Below, in pieces: positions 52,561 through 61,369 of a stretch of 64,000 nucleotides of DNA; the stretch's first letter is position 1; each line of letters starts with the position of its first letter. The stretch is from contig NZ_CP009288.1 of the NCBI RefSeq assembly GCF_000756615.1, positions 3,038,001-3,102,000 of the forward strand. Reading direction: 5' to 3'. Both the position numbers and the translations under genes were made by a program. Origin of the DNA: Paenibacillus durus. Its GTDB lineage: Bacteria; Bacillota; Bacilli; Paenibacillales; Paenibacillaceae. The notes under the pieces are model-generated. The model made no database searches and had not been told where the DNA came from. It saw only the letters and a list, made by a program, of their open reading frames with translations.

Positions 52561-53412
52561 TTATCCATAAAACACTTCTTTGTTTCCTAAATGAACATTG
52601 TGGTCGGGATGCGATACTTCACGGGCGAGGCAATTTGGGATTAGTGATTGCATTTTAACAAAATCTTCGTCAGATACTGCATCGTTGCCTTTTGCCCTAA
52701 TTAACAACACCGGACACTTTAGGCTCGGTAATAGATGGAACCAATCTTCATCATACGCAATGCTGGCAGCCATCGCCTGTGAACTGAACATCATCTGATA
52801 TCCCTCTGCCGTTTCAGTCAAACTATTTATGAAATATTGATAGCTCAAACTCGAATCCATGGCTTGCCTTATAAAATCTTGGGCTTCAGTTAAGCTGGAA
52901 AATGGTAATGGCCAATCCTTGGTCAAAGGATCAGTGGTTGGGATTTGATCTAACGGCGGCGTGTTTGGATTGGCTGGTCCGGATGCGGATCTGTCAAGTA
53001 TAGCTAATGCTTTTACGTACTTCGGATATAACGCTGCTAAATACCCAGCCACTCGTCCGCCCATCGAATGGCCTACTGCAATGACTGAATCTATCTTTAA
53101 AAAATCTAGTAGCTCAATCATGTCCTCAGCCATTTCTTCAGCCGTATATTTCGAAATAGGTTTGCTGCTCAATCCGTGTCCCCTTTGATCCGGTGCGATA
53201 ATTCTGTAATGCTGCCCATAGTGCTCAATAAAATCAACCCAGGTTTCCGCTCTTCCCCATCTTCCATGAAGACAAAGTATCGCTGGCCCTTCGGTTCTGG
53301 TATCAAAATAAAACAGTTCGACGTTCTTCAACTTCACAATGTTTCTGTGGATTTTTGTTTTTTTCATATCCATCATTATAATCCGAATAAACGTTCCCAT
53401 AGTAGGAAGCAT
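52561..53412 (-). CDS. Alpha/beta hydrolase
   Basis: 283 residues. Oxyanion HGRWGRAETW, nucleophile elbow GHSMGG near residue 115, catalytic Asp/His in the C-terminal SHPDHNVHLG. Only one Asp candidate is clear by eye. No ribosome site is visible; the real start may be ATG inside the first 16 residues. The gene is richer in A+T than its neighbours and its codon use looks different, so it may be recently acquired. Confidence 0.85.
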   Translation of the reverse strand: MLPTMGTFIRIIMMDMKKTKIHRNIVKLKNVELFYFDTRTEGPAILCLHGRWGRAETWVDFIEHYGQHYRIIAPDQRGHGLSSKPISKYTAEEMAEDMIELLDFLKIDSVIAVGHSMGGRVAGYLAALYPKYVKALAILDRSASGPANPNTPPLDQIPTTDPLTKDWPLPFSSLTEAQDFIRQAMDSSLSYQYFINSLTETAEGYQMMFSSQAMAASIAYDEDWFHLLPSLKCPVLLIRAKGNDAVSDEDFVKMQSLIPNCLAREVSHPDHNVHLGNKEVFYG

Positions 53413-53425
53413 ATCATATAATTCA

Positions 53426-53434
53426 TGATATAAT
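53426..53434 (+). promoter_or_regulatory. Extended -10 promoter of the TerB-N/ATPase/helicase operon
   Basis: TGATATAAT, a perfect -10 with an upstream TG, 56 bases before the first gene. Short inverted stretches (ATATCAT...ATGATAT) overlap it, so a dimeric regulator may bind here. Confidence 0.55.
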
Positions 53435-53489
53435 GGGAAGAACTATATAGGCGGTTCTTGGACTGCCGGTAATGGAGCGGGATGGATCG

Positions 53490-55337
53490 ATGAGCTATGA
53501 CGACAAGCCGCATTTCTCGGAGCTAGTCTGGGAAGGCGATGAAAAAAATATGGCAGTGCCTTCGCGTGAAGACGTTCGGGCGGAGGAAGTGAAACAAGCG
53601 GATGAAGCGGACAAGAACCGGAGCTTGGCGAAAAAAAGCCGGAGTCTGCCTGAGAGACCCGAACAGCTGAAGCTGTGGGACTTGGCGCTTCCCGAGCGCC
53701 GCGAAGAGAAGCGAAGCGGGCGTATTGGTGCGGCTGTGCCCCGAAGGGACGAGACTTTATATTCAAAAGAGGGCGAACACCGGAAACCTGTTGCCGTCTC
53801 CCGGCCGGCTACGACGGAAAGCCAGTTCGTAGAGCGCGCTAGAGAGCTGGCCGATTACACCGAGGCGTCAGCGGAATTTGTTAAGTTCAAGAGCTACTGG
53901 CCAACCTACGGGCACATGACCGGTCCGCAGACGAAATGGTACTTTTATTGGCGGAATAAAGTTCGGCACGGCCGTTATCCCGAAACCGATCTGTCTTATA
54001 TTTTTCTGCATGTATATGAGCTGATTAACGGTGTCGGCTGGGATACGCCGCAGGACGGCTATGAACAGCTATCCGGGTTATGGGAAGCTTACCGGGGCAC
54101 CTTCAAGCGTCTGGATCATTATCTCGGCGGCTGGATTGCGGATTTCTCCTTTATCCACGAATTGAATATTCCGCTGCGGAAAATTGTCGTCCGGGCCAAG
54201 GGGCTGGGCGGAGACCTGGCGGAGCTGGAGCTGGCGCGCTGCCTTACGTCCGCGCCGGAGCAGCTGACTTTACCCGCGCTGTCCTTGATGTCTGACTATG
54301 ACATAACCAAATCAAAGTTCTACACGGGTCCCGGAAATGAAGTGCTGGAGCGCTTTCTTCCGCAGGTAATTGCTCTGATCGACGCTTATGTAAGGCGCAA
54401 GCACGGCACATCGCTGCTTGAAATGTTCCCCTCGGACCCTCCGGTGACAAGGGAACGCTACTTATTCCGCAGCGCCGTCTATGATATTTCCCTGTATGGC
54501 TATTCCATCCTCGTTCCGGTGGTCCGTATCAGCAAATCGCCGCCGCTGCGGAGCCTGGTTACCCGGCTGTTCCGGCTTACGGAGAATAAGCTGCGCGCGC
54601 TGATGGACTTTCGGGGCCGCCTGAAGGGGATTTCTATCGACAAAGACATCGAGGAGCTGGTCAGCAAATTCCTTGAACGGGAATTCCGCAAGGCGGAGCG
54701 GGAAGAGAAAGGGCCGGACATTGTCATAGATCAGGACAGGCTGGAACAGCTGCGCAGCGACTCGGATGCCGTCCGTCAACTGCTGACGGTGGAAGAGCCG
54801 GCTGAGGAGAAGCCCTCGGTTGAATGGCCTGTGACAGACCTGCTAACAGTGGACGGACCTGACGTATGGGAACTTCATAAACAGGACGGTAAAGAAAAAG
54901 AATGGGAACGAATAAGCGAAGTACAGTCTTCCGACGATGAGGCAAGGGTTCCCGAAAAGCAGCTGGCTGAGGAGCTTCAGGTATCTGGGTGCGGGGCTGC
55001 GAGTGAGACAGTGACAAGCATCCCTGAGGGCAGCGAGACCGTTGCCGACGGGCTTGCAGCGCTTGGCGGACCGCAGAATACGACCTCAGCGTCTGGAAAC
55101 GAATGGGAATCATTGGCCGGCGCGCTTAGTCCTTTGCAGCGTGAAGCTGTATTGGCTCTGTCCGGACCGGAAGGTCCGGCTGCGCTGCACAGATTAGCCG
55201 CCGCCCACGCGGCGCTGCCCGACCTGCTAATTGATGAAATTAACGAAATCGCAATGGATTTGCTTGGCGACCTGCTAATCGACGGCGAAGAGCTGTCGCC
55301 CGAATACGCATCCATGCTGCACTTTTTTAAGAGGTGA
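53490..55337 (+). CDS. TerB N-terminal/TerB-C domain protein
   Basis: 615 residues, cytoplasmic. Residues 1-120 are low-complexity and charged. About 125-330 carry a TerB-N domain (KSYWPTYGHMTGPQTKWYFYWR, TDLSYIFLHVYELINGVGWD). The middle part is alpha-helical. The last ~65 residues look like a TerB-C domain (ALHRLAAAHAALPDLLIDE...). The family is known from tellurite-resistance-like and phage-defence gene contexts; no enzyme activity is known. It is the first gene of a coupled operon with a BREX-type ATPase and a helicase. ATG 53490 is chosen; 53472 has no site. Confidence 0.85.
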   Translation: MSYDDKPHFSELVWEGDEKNMAVPSREDVRAEEVKQADEADKNRSLAKKSRSLPERPEQLKLWDLALPERREEKRSGRIGAAVPRRDETLYSKEGEHRKPVAVSRPATTESQFVERARELADYTEASAEFVKFKSYWPTYGHMTGPQTKWYFYWRNKVRHGRYPETDLSYIFLHVYELINGVGWDTPQDGYEQLSGLWEAYRGTFKRLDHYLGGWIADFSFIHELNIPLRKIVVRAKGLGGDLAELELARCLTSAPEQLTLPALSLMSDYDITKSKFYTGPGNEVLERFLPQVIALIDAYVRRKHGTSLLEMFPSDPPVTRERYLFRSAVYDISLYGYSILVPVVRISKSPPLRSLVTRLFRLTENKLRALMDFRGRLKGISIDKDIEELVSKFLEREFRKAEREEKGPDIVIDQDRLEQLRSDSDAVRQLLTVEEPAEEKPSVEWPVTDLLTVDGPDVWELHKQDGKEKEWERISEVQSSDDEARVPEKQLAEELQVSGCGAASETVTSIPEGSETVADGLAALGGPQNTTSASGNEWESLAGALSPLQREAVLALSGPEGPAALHRLAAAHAALPDLLIDEINEIAMDLLGDLLIDGEELSPEYASMLHFFKR

Positions 55338-55345
55338 GACCCGAA

Positions 55346-56665
55346 ATGAACGAACTTAAAATCCCAAAAAGAATGACAACGGCGCTGGTCAATTCCCTTA
55401 CGGCAGGCGTTGTTCCGCGAATCGGACTGGAGCATGTCGCCGTCGGCCGCCGCGCGGAGATCGAATCGATTCTGCGCGATCTTGACAACATTGCTGAAGG
55501 AGGCGCAGCCTTCAAGCTCATTACGGGCAAATACGGCAGCGGCAAAAGCTTTCTGCTGCAAATGATCCGCAACTATGCGATGGATCGCGGCTTCGCGGTT
55601 GCCGACGCGGATCTGTCTCCCGAGCGCAGACTCGTCGGCACCAAGGGACAAGGACTGGCAACTTATAAGGAGCTAATGAGCCACTTGTCCACCCGCACCC
55701 GCCCGGACGGCGGAGCGCTGGAAGCCGTGCTGCAGAAATGGATCTCTTCTCTTCAGCAGAAGATTATGCAGGAACAGGGGATCGACCCTGGGAATCCGGT
55801 TTTTGCCGCTGAAGTCGAGAAAGAAATTTATGCCGTTGCATCGGATATGCGCAGTCTTGTGCATGGCTTCGACTTCGCCAAGGTGCTGGCGGCTTACTGG
55901 AACGGCCACAAGCTTGGAGATGAAGACCTTAAGCAGGAGGCGCTGCGCTGGCTTCGCGGCGAATTCGCTACACGCACGGAATCCCGCAAGGCGCTGGGGG
56001 TCGGCGTCATTATCGATGACGACAACTGGTACGAATATATGAAGCTGTGGGCGGAATTCTCCGCAGCCATTGGCTACAAGGGGCTGCTGCTGTTCATCGA
56101 TGAAGGGGTCAACCTTTACAAGATCACGAACAGCGTTTCAAGGCAGAGCAATTATGAGAAGCTGCTCACCATGTTCAATGACACGATGCAGGGCAAGGCG
56201 GAGCATCTAGGGATATTTCTTGGCGGAACGCCGCAATTTGTCGAGGATCACCGCCGGGGATTGTTCAGCTACGAGGCGCTGCGGTCTAGGCTAGTGGCCG
56301 GAAGGTACGGAGCCGCCGCTCCGAGTAATTTCTCGGGGCCGATCATTCCGCTCGATATGCTGTCTTCCGAGGAGATTCTAGTGTTGCTGCAACGGCTTCG
56401 GGATATTCATGCGCTGCATTACGGCTATCCGTCCGCGTTGACAGACGATCAGCTCGTGCATTTTATGGAGGAAGCCTCGTCGAGGCTGGGAGCGGATGAG
56501 CTTCTGACGCCCCGCGAGCTCGTGCGCGATTTTATGGATCTGCTGCATACGCTGTACGGCAATCCGGAAGCCTCGTTTGCGAGCCTGGTCGGAGAACGGA
56601 CCGGCAAATCCGATGAAGGCAAGGACCCATCGATGGACGATCTGCTGGCGGAGTTTGAGCTATGA
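55346..56665 (+). CDS. BREX-type ATP-binding protein (DUF2791, BrxD-like)
   Basis: 439 residues. P-loop ITGKYGSGKSFLL near residue 60, Walker B-like LLLFIDEGVNLYKI near 245, then arginine-finger-type GLFSYEALRSRL. DUF2791 proteins such as BrxD/PglY-class ATPases are known in BREX and Pgl phage-defence systems, where they act with other ATPases and helicases. GAGGTGA is 8 bases before ATG 55346 and the previous gene stops at 55337. No other BREX gene is near. Confidence 0.85.
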   Translation: MNELKIPKRMTTALVNSLTAGVVPRIGLEHVAVGRRAEIESILRDLDNIAEGGAAFKLITGKYGSGKSFLLQMIRNYAMDRGFAVADADLSPERRLVGTKGQGLATYKELMSHLSTRTRPDGGALEAVLQKWISSLQQKIMQEQGIDPGNPVFAAEVEKEIYAVASDMRSLVHGFDFAKVLAAYWNGHKLGDEDLKQEALRWLRGEFATRTESRKALGVGVIIDDDNWYEYMKLWAEFSAAIGYKGLLLFIDEGVNLYKITNSVSRQSNYEKLLTMFNDTMQGKAEHLGIFLGGTPQFVEDHRRGLFSYEALRSRLVAGRYGAAAPSNFSGPIIPLDMLSSEEILVLLQRLRDIHALHYGYPSALTDDQLVHFMEEASSRLGADELLTPRELVRDFMDLLHTLYGNPEASFASLVGERTGKSDEGKDPSMDDLLAEFEL

Positions 56666-58857
56666 GCGATAATCCGTTTTACCGGCTTGCGCCGTTTATT
56701 AAGGAGTTTATTTATAAAAACCGCTGGGAGACGCTCCGCGAAGCGCAGGTGGATGCCTGCCGGGTGGTGCTGGAATCGCCTGATCATCTGCTGATTGCAT
56801 CGGGAACCGCATCCGGCAAGACGGAGGCGGCATTTTTCCCTGCGCTGACCGAACTTTACGAGAATCCCTCTTCTTCGGTAGGGATACTATATATCGCCCC
56901 GCTCAAAGCGCTGATCAACGACCAATTTGCCCGGTTGAACGACCTGCTGCTGGAGGGCGGCATTCCCGTCTGGCATTGGCATGGCGATGTGCCGCAGGCG
57001 GAGAAGACGAAGCTGATGAAGAATCCGTCCGGTGTGCTCCAGATTACCCCCGAGTCGCTGGAGGGCCTGCTGATGAACCGCCCGAATGCCATTCCGGCGC
57101 TTTTTGGCGATCTGCGTTTTGTCATTATTGACGAAGTGCATGCCTTTATGGGCGCCGACCGGGGAATCCAGGTGCTCAGCCTCCTGGCAAGGATCTCCCG
57201 TATGGCAGGCTGCTCGCCGCGCCGGATCGGGCTGTCCGCTACGCTCAGCGATTATGGCACCGCTACGCGCTGGCTTGCCGCAGGCACGCGGGAGCAGGTG
57301 CAGGTATCCGCGCCGCAGGGCGGAAGGAAGCTGCGCTTAAGCATTGAGCATTTTTCGTTTCCCGATGCCAGGGATGAGAAGCAGTCCGAGCAGCTGGAGC
57401 TTGTCCGCAAGGCGTATTATGACTATATTTACGACCATACCCGGCTCAAAAAAGCGCTCGTCTTCACCAACAGCCGAACCGATGCGGAAACGGCAATCCT
57501 TGAAATGAGGCGCATCGCGGCGAAGCGCCAGGAGCCGGACGTGTTCCACGTCCACCACGGCAGCATTTCCGCGATGCTGCGGGAGGAGGCCGAGGCCGCG
57601 CTCCGCGAAGGCCCCGGTGCGGCAGTTGCCGCAGCGACGCTCACGCTGGAGCTGGGCATCGACCTTGGCCAGCTGGAGCGGGTGATGCAGCTCGGGGCGC
57701 CGTACAGCTGCTCCAGCTTCGTGCAGCGGCTGGGCCGATCAGGCCGGCGCGGCGACGCCGCGGCGGAGATGATGTTCGTCACGCCGGAGGAAGAAGACGA
57801 GGAAGCGCAGCTGCCGGCGCGCATGCCCTGGACGCTGCTCCGGGCAATCGCCGTTACCGAGCTCTATGTGCGGGAGAGATGGGTCGAGCCGCTGATGGTC
57901 CGGCAAATGCCGGTCGGTCTGCTGTACCATCAGACGATGAGCATCCTGAAGAGCATGGGCGAGGCTGAGCCGGAGGATCTCCGCGATGCTGTTCTCTCGC
58001 TCCCTTCTTTTCAAGGGTTCAGCGAAGATGATTATGATGCCTTTATGGCCTATCAGCTAGGAATGGGACAGATTGAGCAAATGGACGAAGGCAGTCTGTT
58101 GATCGGGCTTGCCGGAGAGAAAATCGTCAACAATTTCCGCTTCCTGGCCGTCTTCAAGGACGATGAGGAGCATGTCGTATATAACGGGACAGAGGAAATC
58201 GGCTCGATTACAACCGTGCCTCCGCCGGGTTACTGCTTTACGCTGGCTGGCAAGCTGTGGAAGGTGGAAGAGGTCGACAACCGCCACAAGGCGGTATATG
58301 TGAAGTCGTCACGCGGCAAGGTCGATACGCTGTGGCTTGGCGCGGGCGGTGATGTGCATACCCGGATTATGACCAAAATCCGGGACATTCTCGGTGATAC
58401 GGCACTGTACCCGTATCTCGCGCCGAGAGCGGCGGCCCGGCTCGAACGGGCAAGGCGGCTGGCGCGGGAGAGCGGGCTGCTTCAGCGCTCCGTGCTTCCG
58501 GCGGGCGGCGACTCGCTGTTCATTCTGCCCTGGGCGGGCAGCCGGACGTTCCGCACGCTGGAGCGGCTGCTGAAGCATCAGCTGACGCGTCCGCTGGGGC
58601 TGCGCTCGGTAGTGCCGATGGAGCCGTACTACATGGTCGTCGCCGGAAAAGCGGACGCCGACTGGCTGGAGGCTTCCATCATGGAAGCGAGCGCCGGCGG
58701 GCTTGACCCGCTTGCGCTGCTGGCGCCGGGCGAAGCCCCATACCTGGGCAAATACGACGAGTGGATTCCCCAAGACCTGCTGCGCAAAGCTTTTTCCTTG
58801 GACGGTCTGGATGTCCCGGGCTTCCATGAGATGGTGCAGCGTTGGCGGCTGAACTAA
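56662..58857 (+). CDS. DEAD/DEAH helicase, Lhr/BrxHI-like
   Basis: 731 residues. Walker A ASGTASGKTEAAFFPAL near residue 48, DEVHAF near 156, SATLSD near 192, and the C-terminal RecA domain with QRLGRSGRRGD near 360. The C-terminal ~300 residues contain a winged-helix/Lhr-like region (RFLAVFKDDEEHVVYNG...). Shorter than full Lhr or BrxHI (over 1400), so it is a compact relative. It overlaps the ATPase gene by 4 bases (ATGA), so the two proteins are made in fixed proportion and probably act as a complex on DNA. Confidence 0.88.
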   Translation: MSDNPFYRLAPFIKEFIYKNRWETLREAQVDACRVVLESPDHLLIASGTASGKTEAAFFPALTELYENPSSSVGILYIAPLKALINDQFARLNDLLLEGGIPVWHWHGDVPQAEKTKLMKNPSGVLQITPESLEGLLMNRPNAIPALFGDLRFVIIDEVHAFMGADRGIQVLSLLARISRMAGCSPRRIGLSATLSDYGTATRWLAAGTREQVQVSAPQGGRKLRLSIEHFSFPDARDEKQSEQLELVRKAYYDYIYDHTRLKKALVFTNSRTDAETAILEMRRIAAKRQEPDVFHVHHGSISAMLREEAEAALREGPGAAVAAATLTLELGIDLGQLERVMQLGAPYSCSSFVQRLGRSGRRGDAAAEMMFVTPEEEDEEAQLPARMPWTLLRAIAVTELYVRERWVEPLMVRQMPVGLLYHQTMSILKSMGEAEPEDLRDAVLSLPSFQGFSEDDYDAFMAYQLGMGQIEQMDEGSLLIGLAGEKIVNNFRFLAVFKDDEEHVVYNGTEEIGSITTVPPPGYCFTLAGKLWKVEEVDNRHKAVYVKSSRGKVDTLWLGAGGDVHTRIMTKIRDILGDTALYPYLAPRAAARLERARRLARESGLLQRSVLPAGGDSLFILPWAGSRTFRTLERLLKHQLTRPLGLRSVVPMEPYYMVVAGKADADWLEASIMEASAGGLDPLALLAPGEAPYLGKYDEWIPQDLLRKAFSLDGLDVPGFHEMVQRWRLN

Positions 58858-58875
58858 TCTTACTCCAAGATCACT

Positions 58876-58918
58876 AAAAAACTCCCAATCGGCTGGTAAA
58901 CAGCAGAAGGGAGTTTTT
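58876..58918. terminator. Bidirectional terminator after the helicase operon
   Basis: AACTCCC pairs with GGGAGTT with A and T runs on both sides; it can end transcription from both converging units. Confidence 0.75.
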
Positions 58919-58969
58919 GCAAAAGGATTATTTATCTATACATCCGAGTCTGTTACAGCACTGCCGTGC

Positions 58970-60046
58970 CTATAGTACTGCCGCGCCTACAGCGCCTCCG
59001 AGAATACCGGCTGCAACGACGGAGAAGAAGACAAACCATACAACCCGGCGCGGAAATGAGCGGTAAACCATAAGCAGCGACGGCAGGCTGATAGCCGGCA
59101 GTGTCACGAGCAGCGCTCCCGCAGCGCCCGTGCCGAATCCGAAGGAAAGAAAGGTTCCGATAATCGGAATTTCCGCAGCTGTCGGAATGACAAATAGTGT
59201 GCCGGCGATGGCGAAGACCAGAACGGCAAGAATGCCGCTGGTAATTCCGGCTCCGAGTGACGGGAACATCCATGCCCGTGCCGCTCCCAGCAGCAGAACC
59301 GTAATGATATAGGCAGGTACAACGGCCAGAAGCATTCTTCCGGCAGCGGCAGCCCAACGGAGCAGCAGCGGGCCTTGCGGCGCGGGAGCTTCCATGGCAG
59401 GTTTAGCCAGCGTATCGGGAACCTGTGCGGTCCCGGCGAATTTATTAGCCAAGTAGCTGACGCCAAACGTAAGAATCAGCCCAAATACGATTCGCATCAG
59501 TGTAAATTTCCAGGACAGCACAAAGGTCATGAAAATGAGCGTTGCCGGGTTCAAGACGGGATTGCCGATCCAGAAAGCAAGCGTGGCGCCAACCGATACG
59601 TTTTTCTTGCGCAGGCCGACAGCGATCGGTGCGGCGCAGCACGAGCACATCATGCCGGGCAGAGAAGCAAGTCCCGCGATCGCCGTGCTTTTAAAGTTAG
59701 CTTTTCCCAGAACCCGCAGCAGCCACTTGGACGGGATCAGAACCTGTACAAGCGAACCGAGCAGAATACCGAGCACAGCGGCTTTCCATACGGATCTGAA
59801 ATACGCTATAGCATAATCCAAAGCAGCTTGCAGCGAAGGTGCGGGAGCCGCAGCTTCTTTGCCGGTCAAAATGGAAGAACCGATAGAATGCTCGGCAGCA
59901 GCCTTAAACGCTTTGTGATAGTAGGGCCACCATTTGACATAGGAGAGTCCGGCCACGGCAATGAGAAGAAAGATGACCGTAAATACGATGGCTTTATAAT
60001 CCTTTGGTTGATTGGAATACGTAGTACTGTTTGTTACTGGTGACAT
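58970..60046 (-). CDS. UPF0718-family permease (DUF318)
   Basis: 358 residues with eight to ten membrane helices. The conserved Cys motif MCSCCAAPIAVGLRKKNV near residue 135 and GNPVLNPATLIFM mark the DUF318/UPF0718 group, which includes ArsP methylarsenite exporters. Substrate here unknown. The gene lies next to selD on the other strand; a link with selenium or arsenic export is only a guess. Confidence 0.85.
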   Translation of the reverse strand: MSPVTNSTTYSNQPKDYKAIVFTVIFLLIAVAGLSYVKWWPYYHKAFKAAAEHSIGSSILTGKEAAAPAPSLQAALDYAIAYFRSVWKAAVLGILLGSLVQVLIPSKWLLRVLGKANFKSTAIAGLASLPGMMCSCCAAPIAVGLRKKNVSVGATLAFWIGNPVLNPATLIFMTFVLSWKFTLMRIVFGLILTFGVSYLANKFAGTAQVPDTLAKPAMEAPAPQGPLLLRWAAAAGRMLLAVVPAYIITVLLLGAARAWMFPSLGAGITSGILAVLVFAIAGTLFVIPTAAEIPIIGTFLSFGFGTGAAGALLVTLPAISLPSLLMVYRSFPRRVVWFVFFSVVAAGILGGAVGAAVL

Positions 60047-60212
60047 AGCAGCGAATAAACCCCCATCCTTTTATTTCAAATTTCATAATTATAGCATAAT
60101 AAGGTCGTAAGGGAAGCACTATTTTGCGCAATATTGTTAGGATCGTGTAATATAGAAGGTGCTATTGTTTTCCATTTCATGAATACTTCGAATATAAGGA
60201 GTTGTCCCTTCA

Positions 60213-61262
60213 ATGTCTCTTGCCGAACCTATTAAATTAACCTCGTTATCCTCCAAGGGAGGCTGCGGCTGCAAAATCGGCCCCGCCGATCTGATGCAGG
60301 TTCTCCGGAATTTGCCGAAATCGGTGCCGAATCCCGATCTGCTCGTCGGACTCGACACAAGCGATGATGCGGGAGTGTATCGTCTGAGCGATGAACTGGC
60401 GCTGGTGCAGACGGTCGATTTCTTTACACCGATTGTTGACGATCCGTATTCCTTCGGTCAAATCGCCGCCGCCAATGCGCTGAGCGATATTTACGCTATG
60501 GGCGGCAAGCCGCTGACCGTGCTTAATATCGTCGCTTTTCCCATTTCCACACTGGATAAGAGCATTCTGGCCGATATACTTCGCGGCGCTGCGGATAAGG
60601 TAAGTGAAGCGGGCGCTACGCTGGTCGGCGGCCATTCCATTGATGACAAGGAGCCCAAATTCGGTCTTGCCGTTACCGGACTCGTCCATCCCGATAAAGT
60701 GCGGACCAATGCCGCCGCGCGTCCGGGGGACAAGCTGATCCTGACCAAGCCGATCGGGGTCGGCATCCTGACAACTTCGATTAAGAAAAACCAGCTGTCA
60801 CCCGAAGAAACCGCGCGTCTGACAGCGGTCATGTCCACATTAAACAAGACGGCAGCCGAAGTCATGAGCTCGTATGAAGTCCACGCTTGCACGGACGTAA
60901 CGGGCTTCGGACTTCTCGGACATGCCTCGGAAATGGCCAAGGGAAGCGGCAGCGGACTCGTGATCCGCAGGGAAGCCGTTCCGGTGCTGCCGAGAGTCCG
61001 CGAGCTGGCGGAGCAGGGCTTCGTTCCAGGAGGAACCCGCAACAATTACGCCCATCTGGAAGGTACGATTATTTATCCGGAATCGCTGGATCTAATTGGC
61101 CGTTATATTTTATGTGATGCCGTCACCTCGGGAGGACTGCTGATCTCTGTCGCCGGGCATGACAGCGAAGCGCTGCTGCGTGATCTTGCAGCCGCAGGAG
61201 TTGAAGCCGCAATGATTGGAGAAGTCACCGCCGAGCACCCGGGACAGATTACGGTCATATAA
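60213..61262 (+). CDS. selD: Selenide, water dikinase SelD
   Basis: Makes selenophosphate from selenide and ATP, the selenium donor for selenocysteine and for 2-selenouridine in tRNA. 349 residues. The N-terminal catalytic motif is KGGCGCKI (Cys18), a Cys form and not the selenocysteine form. ATP/Mg region VGLDTSDDAGVY and Lys-rich loop are intact, and the C-terminal ATP-grasp-like AIRS domain (CTDVTGFGLLGH) is normal. It is followed by mnmH after 107 bases. Confidence 0.96.
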   Translation: MSLAEPIKLTSLSSKGGCGCKIGPADLMQVLRNLPKSVPNPDLLVGLDTSDDAGVYRLSDELALVQTVDFFTPIVDDPYSFGQIAAANALSDIYAMGGKPLTVLNIVAFPISTLDKSILADILRGAADKVSEAGATLVGGHSIDDKEPKFGLAVTGLVHPDKVRTNAAARPGDKLILTKPIGVGILTTSIKKNQLSPEETARLTAVMSTLNKTAAEVMSSYEVHACTDVTGFGLLGHASEMAKGSGSGLVIRREAVPVLPRVRELAEQGFVPGGTRNNYAHLEGTIIYPESLDLIGRYILCDAVTSGGLLISVAGHDSEALLRDLAAAGVEAAMIGEVTAEHPGQITVI

Positions 61263-61369
61263 AAGTCCGGTGCAAGCAACTTAAGCCGAGGGGCAGGAGC
61301 AACAGAGCCGGATGCCCCTAAGCGGCCTTTGATCGCATTCACAGCAGGATACAAGAAGGAGAGAGACTA

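Noticed and set aside
60255..60275. Selenocysteine (UGA) position in SelD
   Set aside because: The codon at the catalytic position is a Cys codon; there is no in-frame TGA.
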